Positions 35,091 through 44,000 of a stretch of 64,000 bases of DNA are shown here, piece by piece; position 1 is the stretch's first letter; each line of letters opens with the position of its first letter. The DNA is taken from positions 31,249 to 95,248 of the forward strand of contig URII01000002.1 in the NCBI GenBank assembly GCA_900547825.1. Direction: 5' to 3'. The stretch comes from an uncultured Porphyromonadaceae bacterium. GTDB lineage: Bacteria > Bacteroidota > Bacteroidia > Bacteroidales > Muribaculaceae. Position numbers and translations under genes: made by a program. The notes under the pieces were generated by a model, which saw only the letters and a program-made list of their open reading frames with translations, searched no databases and was not told where the DNA came from.

Positions 35091-36372
35091 ATGAAGCATA
35101 ATATCCTTCTGTTAGGATCAGGCGGACGCGAATGTGCATTGGCCTGGAAAATGAGCCTGAGTGACGAGACCGGTAACCTTTATATAGCTCCCGGCAACGG
35201 AGGCACAGGGCTGTATGGCACCAATCTGCCCCTGAATCCGATGGATTTTCCGGCTGTGCTTGCCGCAGTAAAGGAATATGATGTGGATATGGTGGTGGCC
35301 GGTAACGAGGATCCGCTCGTGGCGGGGATCCGGGATTTCCTTGCCGAGGAGTCGCCGGAAACCCTTGTGGTGGGCCCGTCGAAGGCCGGAGCCGCATTGG
35401 AAGGGAGCAAAGAGTTTGCCAAGGAGTTCATGATGCGCCACGGCATACCTACCGCCCGCTACAAGAGCGTGACTTACTCCAATATAGAGGAGGGGAGAAG
35501 ATTCATGGAGTCGCTGAATCCACCGTATGTGCTGAAAGCCGACGGACTTGCCGCCGGCAAGGGGGTGCTGATACTCGACTCGTTGGATGAGGCCCGCACC
35601 ATGCTCGACGAGATGCTCGGAGGCAAATTCGGGGCTGCATCGGCCACAGTGGTTATAGAGGAGTTTCTCAGCGGTATAGAGTGCTCGGTGTTCGTGCTTA
35701 CGGACGGACACGGGGGTTACCGCATTCTGCCTGTGGCCAAGGACTACAAGCGTGTTGGCGAAGGTGATACGGGCCTGAATACAGGCGGTATGGGTGCCGT
35801 AAGCCCGGTGCCGTTTGCCGATGCGGAGTTTATGGCCAAGGTGGAGAACCGGATCATACGGCCCACGATAGAGGGACTGATTGCCGACGGTATAGATTAC
35901 CGCGGGTTCATATTCCTCGGTCTTATCAATGTGGGCGGCGACCCGATGGTGATAGAATATAATGTGCGCATGGGCGATCCGGAGACGGAAGCGGTAATGC
36001 CGCGCATCGCTTCGGATCTTGTGCCTCTGCTGAGGGGCGCCGCCAAGGGGGATCTCGGCGACATGCCTGAATGAGGATCCACGTACGGCTGTGACTGTGA
36101 TGATGGTGTCGGGCGGATATCCCGGACATTATGAGAAAGGTGTGCCGGTGGAAGGATGTGGGAGTGTGAGCGGAACCATACTTTTCCATGCAGGCACGAA
36201 GATAGACAACGAAGGGCGCCTTGTGACTTCGGGTGGCCGCGTGATTGCGGCAAGCTCCTATGGCGAATCCATAGCCGAGGCAGCAGCACGAAGCTATGAG
36301 GCTGTGGATACGGTGAAGTTCGCAGGGATGTACTGCCGACGCGACATAGGACGCGACCTGATGGATGCTTAG
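35091..36372 (+). pseudogene. purD: Phosphoribosylamine-glycine ligase, interrupted by a frameshift
   Basis: Second step of de novo purine synthesis (PRA + glycine + ATP to GAR). The first frame (35091-36074) encodes the N-terminal, ATP-grasp and most catalytic motifs ('[15 protein letters not shown]', '[14 protein letters not shown]', '[14 protein letters not shown]') and then stops after 'GDMPE'. The remaining family sequence ('EDPRTAVTVMMVSGGYPGHY' to the end) continues in the +1 frame to the TAG at 36370-36372. The slip lies within about 36065-36078; one extra base, for example the T at 36072, would explain it. Restored length is about 427 residues, normal for PurD. Since the enzyme is usually essential without purine supply, an error in the sequence is likely. 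Confidence 0.88.
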
Positions 36373-37276
36373 GAATTTCGAGGAACGGCTTGCTGCGTTC
36401 GTGAACTCCCGGGCGGGGGCCACGCTGACCGCCCTGTGGGGCCTTATAGCCATGATATGGGCCGGGGCGCTGACTTCGGGCGCGGGAGTGGTGAATATGC
36501 TTCTGGCCTATGTGGCAGGACTTGGCGCCTTGGGTATTGACCATACGTTCAACATAACACGCGGGCGCTCGGCTGTTTTTGCAGCCCTGCTGCCGCTTAT
36601 GATGGCTACTGATCCATACATGGCGGAAAGAGTGAATCCGGGCGTTGTGACCGCTCTGGCTCTTACAGGGGCGCTGTGGGTGTTCATGCGGTCGTATAAT
36701 GCTCCGCGACAGACCCGCAGGGTATTTCTGGCTTTTCTGATAATAGCCGTGACGGGAGTGTTCATACCGTCGGCGCTTGTGTTTCTGATTGTTTTGGCCG
36801 TGGGGTTGGGGCAGATGCATATTTTCAAGCTTCGGCCCATGCTTGCGGGCATATTGGGCGCTGTTACTCCGGCATGGATATTATGGGGCTGGGGCGCACC
36901 GGTGCGGTATGATGTTTTCTCCGCCGGAGGGCTTGCGGTGGCTGACCATTCGCAGCTTATAGCGGCAACGGTGACGGCTGTGCTGACAGTTGTGGCGGGA
37001 ATGACTCTGAGTGGAGTGAATTTAGTAAGGATAATGAGCTATAATTCACGCTCGCGCGGCAATAACGGACTGTTGCTCACGGCTGCCTTGGTGGCCACTG
37101 TGGCGGGTGCGGTGCGTTATCCTGCCATGGAGGCATATATGCCGGTGCTGTTTGTGTGCATGGCTTTCCAGACCGGTCATTTTATTGTTATCAACGCCCA
37201 GCGGCGGTGGACGGCTTTCACTGTGCCGGCTATGGTGGTTGTGTTCACGGCGCTGACGGTGTGGACCCATTTATAA
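36365..37276 (+). CDS. Conserved multi-pass membrane protein of unknown function
   Basis: 303 residues with about nine or ten hydrophobic helices and short loops. No transporter or enzyme motif is recognised. Its ATG overlaps the purD end by 8 bp, and pdxB follows 28 bp later, so it is translated within the purD-pdxB operon. Charged loops ('YNAPRQTRR', 'YNSRSRGNNG') are cytoplasmic by the positive-inside rule. It resembles DUF6427-type Bacteroidales membrane proteins in general make-up, but this is not a firm assignment. Confidence 0.75.
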   Translation: MLRNFEERLAAFVNSRAGATLTALWGLIAMIWAGALTSGAGVVNMLLAYVAGLGALGIDHTFNITRGRSAVFAALLPLMMATDPYMAERVNPGVVTALALTGALWVFMRSYNAPRQTRRVFLAFLIIAVTGVFIPSALVFLIVLAVGLGQMHIFKLRPMLAGILGAVTPAWILWGWGAPVRYDVFSAGGLAVADHSQLIAATVTAVLTVVAGMTLSGVNLVRIMSYNSRSRGNNGLLLTAALVATVAGAVRYPAMEAYMPVLFVCMAFQTGHFIVINAQRRWTAFTVPAMVVVFTALTVWTHL

Positions 37277-37304
37277 TAGAATATACTATCTCCGTGATAC
37301 TACC

Positions 37305-38315
37305 ATGAAAATTATTGTAGAAGAGAATATCCCGTTCATAAAAGGGGTGCTTGAGAATGTGGGCGACGTGACCTATCTGTCGACTCCGGCTATCGATGCT
37401 GACGCCGTGCGTGAGGCCGATGCTCTGTTTGTGCGCACCCGCAACCGCTGTAATGCCGAAATGTTGGAGGGAAGCAACGTGAAATTCGTAGCTACCGCTA
37501 CTATCGGCCTTGACCATATAGACTGCAGCTGGTGCCGGGAGAACGGCATTTATGCGGTGAACGCTCCGGGATGCAATGCCCCGGCTGTTGCGCAGTATGT
37601 CATGGCCGCCATTTTGGCCACCGGTCTTGATCCGCGGGAGGTGACTCTCGGAGTAGTGGGCGCGGGGCATGTCGGCAAGATAGTTGTGGCATGGGGGCGA
37701 TCCCTGGGCATGGAGGTGCTTGTGAATGATCCGCCGCGTGCGCTTGCCGAAGGCCCTGAAGGTTTTGTGAGCCTTGACGAGATAGCCGAGCGCTGCAATG
37801 TGGTGACGTTCCATACGCCGTTGACCAAGGAGGGCCCGTTTGCTTCATGGCATTTATGCGACATGGATTTTGTGTCGAAGCTCCGTCGCCGTCCGCTGCT
37901 GATAAACGCTGCCCGCGGGGCGGTGTGCTGCACCGAGGCCCTGATACAAGGGCTTGACAGCGGTGTGATAGGAAATGTGGCTATTGACTGCTGGGAGGGG
38001 GAACCTGACAATATATCCCTGGAACTTATGAAGCGTGCGGCCATAGCCACCTCGCATATAGCGGGTTATTCCATGGAAGGGAAGATACGGGCCACAGCCA
38101 TGACCCTTGATTCTTTTACGCGCTATTTCGGATTGCCGCAACTGCTCCCTACTGTGGCTGTGCCTGCGGCAGCGCCTGAAAAGGTAACTGAGGCCATGAT
38201 ACGTGAATCGTACGACATAATGGCCGATGACAGGGCTTTCAGGGCAGATCCGGGGGGAATGGAGAGGTTGCGCGACACGTATGCGTTGCGTGCCGAGCCC
38301 CGGAAGCCGGAGTGA
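37305..38315 (+). CDS. pdxB: 4-phosphoerythronate dehydrogenase
   Basis: Second step of DXP-dependent pyridoxal phosphate synthesis: oxidises 4-phosphoerythronate with NAD. 336 residues of the D-2-hydroxyacid dehydrogenase fold. NAD site 'LGVVGAGHVGKIVVAWGRSL' (about 124-143), catalytic Arg in 'INAARGAVC' (about 204), Glu in 'DCWEGEP' (about 228) and His in 'TSHIAGYSMEGK' (about 247). The 'NAPGCNAPAVAQYV' stretch is typical of PdxB. It is shorter than E. coli PdxB (378) because the C-terminal dimerisation domain is reduced. Confidence 0.9.
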   Translation: MKIIVEENIPFIKGVLENVGDVTYLSTPAIDADAVREADALFVRTRNRCNAEMLEGSNVKFVATATIGLDHIDCSWCRENGIYAVNAPGCNAPAVAQYVMAAILATGLDPREVTLGVVGAGHVGKIVVAWGRSLGMEVLVNDPPRALAEGPEGFVSLDEIAERCNVVTFHTPLTKEGPFASWHLCDMDFVSKLRRRPLLINAARGAVCCTEALIQGLDSGVIGNVAIDCWEGEPDNISLELMKRAAIATSHIAGYSMEGKIRATAMTLDSFTRYFGLPQLLPTVAVPAAAPEKVTEAMIRESYDIMADDRAFRADPGGMERLRDTYALRAEPRKPE

Positions 38316-38318
38316 ATT

Positions 38319-38942
38319 TCACTGCATTGAACGGATCACACGGGCCGGAATGCCTGCCACAAGGCTGTAAGGGGGCACTGACTTAGTGACGATGGCTCCG
38401 GCGGCTATTATGCAGCCTTGGCCTATGGTGACACCCGGCATTATGGACACGTTCTCGCCGATCCACACGTTGTCGCCGATTGTCACAGGCCCCGGCGAAT
38501 AGAGCGGGCGGTCAAGGGGAGGCGTGTCAAGCGATGAGGCCGATGTGAGCCCGTGGGAGTTGTCGGTTACAAGCAGCCGTTTGCCCGTGAGTACATTACG
38601 GCCTAATGTTACGGAATTTATACATGTTATATGGGAATAAGCCCCGATGGAACAGCCTGACCCTATGGTGACGGAGGGCGTGAAGTGGTCGGACAGCCAC
38701 GAGTCGATGGCCGTAAGGGTGATATCCGAATCGAAAAAGCAGTTGTCGCCTACTGTCACATAGCGGGCGCCGCGCAGGAGTCTGAAGCGGGATATACGGC
38801 TTGTGGAACCGAAACTACGGAAGCGCGGAGCGATGTAGCCGGTGTAGAGCGCGCAGGTAAGGCGGCGCCAAGGAGCGCCCAATGTGGCGAGCGGGGCGAA
38901 TATGGAGCCTATACGGTAGGCTATGTGTCCTAAAGTGCTCAT
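38319..38942 (-). CDS. Left-handed beta-helix acyltransferase
   Basis: 207 residues with hexapeptide repeats (I/V-G-x-x-x) running through the second half, such as 'VTIGSGCSIGAYSHITCINS' and 'VTIGDNVWIGENVSIMPG', ending 'AAGAIVTKSVPPYSLVAGIP'. Member of the maltose/galactoside O-acetyltransferase group that acetylates sugars. Located 14 bp after a glycosyltransferase gene and probably cotranscribed with it, so the acceptor may be a cell-surface glycan (inference). Confidence 0.88.
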   Translation of the reverse strand: MSTLGHIAYRIGSIFAPLATLGAPWRRLTCALYTGYIAPRFRSFGSTSRISRFRLLRGARYVTVGDNCFFDSDITLTAIDSWLSDHFTPSVTIGSGCSIGAYSHITCINSVTLGRNVLTGKRLLVTDNSHGLTSASSLDTPPLDRPLYSPGPVTIGDNVWIGENVSIMPGVTIGQGCIIAAGAIVTKSVPPYSLVAGIPARVIRSMQ

Positions 38943-38956
38943 GGTGATGGTGATTT

Positions 38957-40132
38957 TCAGGTGGAGGATTTTGACCGGTCGGCCATTATGCGGTCGTAGA
39001 ACCGGTTTACGGCATCGCCGGATGATTCGGCGGTGTAGAGTTGCGACACTGTGTCCTGTCCGCGGCGGATCATGCCGGTGAATGCCGCAGGGCCTTTGCG
39101 GGTTATGTCGGTGAGATGTGCGGCAAGTTCGGCAACGGAGGTGAAACGCAACGCTATTTCGCCGCCGGTTATGGAGAGGCCGTTTTCAAGCTGCTCGTGC
39201 AGTCCGCCGGTGTCGCGCACCACGGTGAGACATCCGTTGGCTAAGGCTTCGGGCATTACCCGTCCGAAGCCTTCAAACCTTGATGGTATGATCACGGCCG
39301 AGGCGCGGTACATGAGATCGTGTATGTCGGTGCGTTCGCCGAGCCAGTCGACGAGGTGTGCTATGCCGCCCCGTTCTATCGCGGTTTCAAGCGAGTGCTT
39401 GTAGGCTGTGCGGCGCGGGGTCTCCCATGTTCCGGCGAGTTTCAGCCGCATGGGAGCCGGGGTGGCGGCCACATAGTGTGTATATGCGTCAATGAGGTCG
39501 TCGAGTCCTTTGGCTTCCTCTATTCGTCCGGCATAGAGAAAGTAAGGCTCCTTGTCGGCGGTGTAGCGCATGGCGCCGTCGGTTATTGCATTATAGATCA
39601 CCGTGGAGCGAGGATGGGTGTCGACGCCGCGGTGACGGCTTATATCGCGTGTTATACATATCGAGTATGCTTCGGGCGACAATAGCCGTTTGCCCAGGCC
39701 GTAGATGTGCATTCCGAAGTCCTTGTCGCCGTATTCGCGCACGTGGAGCACGTGGGGCAGCCCGAGACGTGATGCTGCCATGAAGCCTATGTCGGTTACG
39801 GAGGTGTTGGAGTGCAGTATGTCGGCTTTGAAGTCCCGGGCTATCCGGCACAGGCGTTTTGCGGCCACGTAATTGAACAGCTTCCGCTTTATAAGGCGCG
39901 GGATGAACATAACAATGTCCGTCACAGTGGCATGGTCGGGCCGTATGTCGAATATATATGGAAACACCTTTACCGGAATTCCCCGGCTGCGGAGCCAAGG
40001 GGTGATGTCGCGGCTGTCGGGGCATATCACCATAACGTTGTGACGGGAACGCACAGCCTCCAGCATACGGATGAACGATTTGTTGCCTCCTCCGGCAAGT
40101 GTTGTGGCGTTCAGTATATAGATCATGTTCAT
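38957..40132 (-). CDS. Glycosyltransferase family 4
   Basis: About 391 residues, GT-B fold. N-terminal 'MIYILNATTLAGGGNKSFIR', a middle Rossmann start 'YFLYAGRIEEAKGLDDLID' (about 200) and the donor-site motif 'IPSRFEGFGRVMPEALANGC' near 300 with the E-x7-E pattern. The frame is open to 40171, but the promoter -7 element sits at 40169-40176, so translation must start at or after 40132; a third ATG at 40126 is also possible. It uses a nucleotide-sugar donor; the sugar and acceptor are not known. Paired with an acyltransferase. Confidence 0.88.
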   Translation of the reverse strand: MNMIYILNATTLAGGGNKSFIRMLEAVRSRHNVMVICPDSRDITPWLRSRGIPVKVFPYIFDIRPDHATVTDIVMFIPRLIKRKLFNYVAAKRLCRIARDFKADILHSNTSVTDIGFMAASRLGLPHVLHVREYGDKDFGMHIYGLGKRLLSPEAYSICITRDISRHRGVDTHPRSTVIYNAITDGAMRYTADKEPYFLYAGRIEEAKGLDDLIDAYTHYVAATPAPMRLKLAGTWETPRRTAYKHSLETAIERGGIAHLVDWLGERTDIHDLMYRASAVIIPSRFEGFGRVMPEALANGCLTVVRDTGGLHEQLENGLSITGGEIALRFTSVAELAAHLTDITRKGPAAFTGMIRRGQDTVSQLYTAESSGDAVNRFYDRIMADRSKSST

Positions 40133-40168
40133 GGCAAGTCGCGGAATGTCGGGTAAATTTCCGAAATG

Positions 40169-40176
40169 CAAAGTTA
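40169..40176 (-). promoter_or_regulatory. -7 element of the glycosyltransferase promoter
   Basis: Minus-strand TAACTTTG (40176-40169), about 37 bp before the ATG at 40132. The -33 element is weak. Decides the start codon of the gene. Confidence 0.55.
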
Positions 40177-40204
40177 CGCTTTTTCGTTTGCGTAGGGTTT
40201 GTTT

Positions 40205-40825
40205 CTATCTCCAATTTTCAGGTCGCTTGGCAACAAAACCACTTGGCAATTCGACTTCTTCGGGTAGGACTGCTTGATTGAATCGAGCTTTATATTCCGA
40301 TAATTTTCTTACCATGTCGCAAGAATTTGACAGGGTAATAGAGTGTTTAAGAGGTGGGAAATAAGCGAATATTTTATGCCCCGGTGCTATATCCCGTATA
40401 AGCTCGACGGATGGCACCATATCACTGTCAGCAGAAACAATGATAGTTATGTCGCATCTGTTTTTATAGACATCGTTTATCATTTGTGTTGCAACTCGTA
40501 CATCAGTTTCTTTTTCCTCAAAAGTATGTATAGTTCCACCACAATGAGGGCAACGAGAGTCTTTCTTCAAATATTTCCCAAGTATTAGATGGAACCTGGG
40601 GTTAAGTTTATTGACGCTAAAGAACAAATCTTGCTTTCGGGCTGCGACAGGATTATGTGGACGAGCTGAAAAATAATTCACCTCTACCAGCTCTTGATTT
40701 GTTGATAGCATTGATTCAAAAAATTTCACTATGTCAAGCCAATAATATTTTTTCCAACCTTTAGCTTTTAGACCATAGTAGAAATTGAATCCATCTACGT
40801 ATACGATTACTTTTTGTTTTTCCAT
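40205..40825 (-). CDS. NYN (PIN-like) domain nuclease, LabA/DUF88 type
   Basis: About 206 residues. NYN-fold residues are visible: 'VYVDGFNFYYGLK' (first Asp and Asn near residue 10), 'KETDVRVATQMINDVYKN' (acidic cluster near 105) and 'IIVSADSDMVPSVELI' (about 124-139, the S-x-D-S-D metal site). One CPHC pair near residue 92 may bind zinc. Such proteins cut RNA. The start is placed at MEKQKVIVYVDG; the frame continues upstream through a terminator hairpin, which is not plausible coding DNA. Codon use is much more AT-rich than the flanking genes, suggesting transfer. No partner protein gene is adjacent. Confidence 0.85.
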   Translation of the reverse strand: MEKQKVIVYVDGFNFYYGLKAKGWKKYYWLDIVKFFESMLSTNQELVEVNYFSARPHNPVAARKQDLFFSVNKLNPRFHLILGKYLKKDSRCPHCGGTIHTFEEKETDVRVATQMINDVYKNRCDITIIVSADSDMVPSVELIRDIAPGHKIFAYFPPLKHSITLSNSCDMVRKLSEYKARFNQAVLPEEVELPSGFVAKRPENWR

Positions 40826-40835
40826 TGTTTTTAAC

Positions 40836-40862
40836 AAAAAAACCGCCCTAAATTGAGCGGTT
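40836..40862 (-). terminator. Intrinsic terminator inside the NYN leader
   Basis: 8-bp stem AACCGCTC / GGGCGGTT (one U-G pair), 6-nt loop AATTTA, U-run of seven (40842-40836). It precedes the ATG at 40825. Confidence 0.75.
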
Positions 40863-40907
40863 GGGTCTTGGCATTTCTCGTCCAAGAGGGGCATTGTCTT
40901 TAATAGA
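40836..40907 (-). ncRNA. Predicted short leader RNA before the NYN gene
   Basis: About 72 nt from the predicted start near 40907 to the end of a U-run. Three possible hairpins on the minus strand: TTGTC/GACAA (stem 5), CTTGG/CCAAG (stem 5) and the terminator AACCGCTC/GGGCGGTT. Because the terminator lies 11 bp before the NYN start codon, most transcripts should end before the gene unless readthrough or an alternative fold occurs. An early CCCCT could pair with the AGGG of the terminator arm as an antiterminator. Confidence 0.5.
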
Positions 40908-40912
40908 CAACA

Positions 40913-40944
40913 CAAAGTTAGTCATTTTCGTTCATTGAACCAAA
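40913..40944 (-). promoter_or_regulatory. Promoter of the NYN leader with a palindrome in the spacer
   Basis: Minus-strand TTTG (40944-40941), a 20-nt spacer and TAACTTTG (40920-40913). The spacer holds a perfect 11-bp palindrome, GTTCATTGAAC (40930-40940), placed where a repressor would block polymerase. Confidence 0.7.
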
Positions 40945-41017
40945 TTTCACTGAAAGATTTAACAATTCTGCATAAATTCCATTGTGTATCCGGATTAAAT
41001 GTCCGGGTTGTATGGGA

Positions 41018-41051
41018 AAGAAAAGGAACCGCGAGACTGGTTCCTTTTCTT
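41018..41051 (-). terminator. Terminator of the 41059-45363 gene
   Basis: 13-bp perfect stem AAGAAAAGGAACC / GGTTCCTTTTCTT with an 8-nt loop, directly after the stop codon. The stem's own T-rich arm serves as the U-tract. Confidence 0.75.
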
Positions 41052-41058
41052 GATTGGA

Positions 41059-44000
41059 TTATCGGATCAGGACTTTTGTGGCTTTGTCGCCCTGGCGGCG
41101 GATGTAGATGCCCGGGGTGGGATTGTCGACTCTGACGCCCTGAAGGTTGTAATAAGTGGCAGGGAGGTCGTGGTCACCGTTAATCTGTCCGAGGCCGGAG
41201 GGTTGCAGGACAACGGCTGCGGAGGGCATGGATTCGCCATCGGAGTAGAGAGCCGTTACCTGATAGGAATGGCCTGCCTCGGCGGCGGTGTGGATGAAGG
41301 TCTCCACTGTGATGGGCTCTGTGTTAAGCTTCAGACCGTTGCAATACAGGTTGTAGCCTTTCAGGTCAAGACCTACTGTAGGTCCGGCGGCAGTGAAGCT
41401 GAAATTGTCGAGCATAAGGGCGAAGTTGTCGTAGCTTACATATCGGACAGCGAAAAAGAGTGTCCCTTCGGGTATTTCAATGTCGACTCTGCCCCATTGG
41501 CCTGTGGAAGCCACGCGGCGTTCGCCTGTTATGGTGAAGTCGGCAGTAGTGCGTCCTGTTGATGAAAGAAGTACTTCAAAGCTTTCGGGCGAGTCCATGA
41601 GCGATTTTGCATAGAAGCTTATGGTCTGTGCGTTGCCGTTGAGGCGGGGCGAGATGATCCAGTCGTCATTGCGTCCGCCTACGGAGGCCCATGCTATGAA
41701 GCTGAGGCCGTCGCCGTCGTTGTCGGTGAACATTTCCCAATCTATTTCATTGTTGTCGAATGCCATGAAAGCCGCAGGCTTGCACCGGTTGGGATCGCTG
41801 AGGTTGGTGTCGCTGATGGTGGGAAGACCGTCGCCGTCAATCATAAGCCAGCCGCCTGTGTTGTCGTCGGCTCCGAGCTGCGAATGGGCGAGACCTATGG
41901 AGAACGGGGTGACGTCGTCCATACCACCTGTCACCGGTATGTCGGCTTTTCCGCTTTCGAGGTCGGGAGCCATCCATGAAATGACGGCACCGTTGTCGGC
42001 CATAGAGGTGCTGAGGGCCTCGGGTATGGGCAGGCTGTTGCCGCGCACAGTCACTGAGGCTTTCGCTGAGGTGTTGTCGGATACGACGGCGTCGTCGGGA
42101 AGATCGACGGTGACATGATATTCCACGTTGCCCCATACGGCTTCGGCTGTTTCGGTGAATGTGAATTCGGCTGTGGCGTCAGGTTCAAGCTGTGTGCCCG
42201 GAAGTGTGGCTACGGCCTGATTGTTACGATACAGGGTAACTTTGTAGTCCTGTTGCGGCTGCGATCCGTTATTGATCACTTTAGCTGTGATTTCAAACGG
42301 TTTGCCAGCATCCACGGCGGCTGGAGCGCTGAAGGCTGTTATGGCGAGGTCGTCAGGCCACAGGCCGCGCACCGTGATATTGTCGATAGCTACAAAGGGT
42401 GTAATTGTCTCCACAGCGAAAGCTATGCGGATGCTCTTGCCGGCATATCGGCCGAGGTTGACTTTGAATAGTTTCCAGGTCATGTTGGCTCCCTGATCGG
42501 CAAAGAGGGAGATTGTCTCCACATCCTCGAAACCTTCGCCTGAATCGATGCGAATTGTGATTGTGCTTGCCGCATAGGGATTGGGTGTCACGGCATAGAA
42601 GCGCAGTTCGGCATCAGGTACCCCTTCAAGCGATATGCGTCCGGAATAGAATGAACCTTTGTCGGTGCCTGCTATGGTGTTGAAGTAGAGGTAGCCATTG
42701 TCCTTGTCCTGTGAGGTGAAATACGTTATGTCGCTGTCCTCGTTGATGTTCCATACACTGTTGAGGCTTTCATTGCCTGTGATCCATACGGTATGGGTGA
42801 GGTTTCCGTCGGCAAACGACTCGGTGAAAGGCAACGGATAGTCTTTGCCGAGGCATACGAACGGGGTGTTGGTGGGATCGCCGTCGCCTCCGCGTGTAGT
42901 GGCTATGACAGTGTAGTATGCGGCGGCCTGTTCCGTATCGGGATGGCAGAACTCATCAGTATATGTGCATTCGGTGAGTCCGGAAGCCAGGAGCTCGGAT
43001 GAACGGTTGTAGACACGCATCACCTTGTAGGTCACTGAGGATGCGTCGAATTCGCCTCCGGTTATGTCGGCGGTGACAGGTTCCCATGTGAGCACCACTT
43101 CGCCTTTGTGGCTGCCATAAGTTACGTTTACGGATGCTGTGGGGAGCGGGCGGTTGATACCTATATGGGTGGTGATTTTGGCGGGATCGCCGGTATCGGA
43201 ACCGTTGTAGGGCACGAGCGTATAGGTGTGGTCGCCTTCGGTGGGTTCAGGATCGGTCCATTCCATGGTTTCGTTCATGGCCGGTGTCTGTGTGCCTGCA
43301 AGAGTGCCGTCGCGGTATATCTCCACCTTGGTCAGTGCGTCGAGCTGTCCGCCCACAAAGTTAAGCGACGGTGCGGTGTATCTGAGCGTCATGGCAATGG
43401 CTCCATTCTTTCCGGGTATTGCCGTAAGATCGGTTACGGCTGCAGGTGCTGTTGCCGTGACTCCGGCGGAAACGGTTATATTGTCGACTATCAGGGCATA
43501 TTGGTCGGGTATGGAACATCCATAGATCCCGATATAGTATTCCCCGTCGGATTCAGGTATGAAATAGCTGCCCAATTCGGCCGGGTTTGTCTTGTCGCAG
43601 TTGAGCGAAACAGGTGCTACTATCTGTGTGCCTCCTGCCAGGGCGTCGGCTGATGGCTCCGTGGCGGCATAGGCGGCTACACGTTCGGTGTACATGCTGT
43701 ACTGGCCGTAGGCATGGAACCCTACATAATAGGCGTGTCCGCCTTTCAGGCGCAGAGGGGGAAGGACTAGCCAGTCGTCGCTTGCTATGGGGGTATAGCC
43801 TTCACGTCCGAATTCAAGGGTGGCCACGCCGTCGGCTATACGGAAGCATACGCCGTCAAGGTTATTGTCAATGACTGTGAACCCCTTTGCCTCGCCGCTG
43901 TCGAAATTCTCGCTGAAAGGTGGTTCCGGGGCATTGCCTATCACTAACGGATTGGACTCCACAGGCGAGAATGATGCAGTGCCGTATGAAGGCATGATAC

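Noticed and set aside
40826..40915. N-terminal extension of the NYN protein by 30 codons
   Set aside because: The frame runs through a promoter-proximal hairpin, an intrinsic terminator and a U-run; the NYN fold starts at the ATG at 40825.
40205..40915. Classic type III toxin-antitoxin (RNA repeats plus nuclease)
   Set aside because: The leader has no tandem repeats and the protein is NYN, not ToxN-like; only a looser RNA-nuclease link is suggested.
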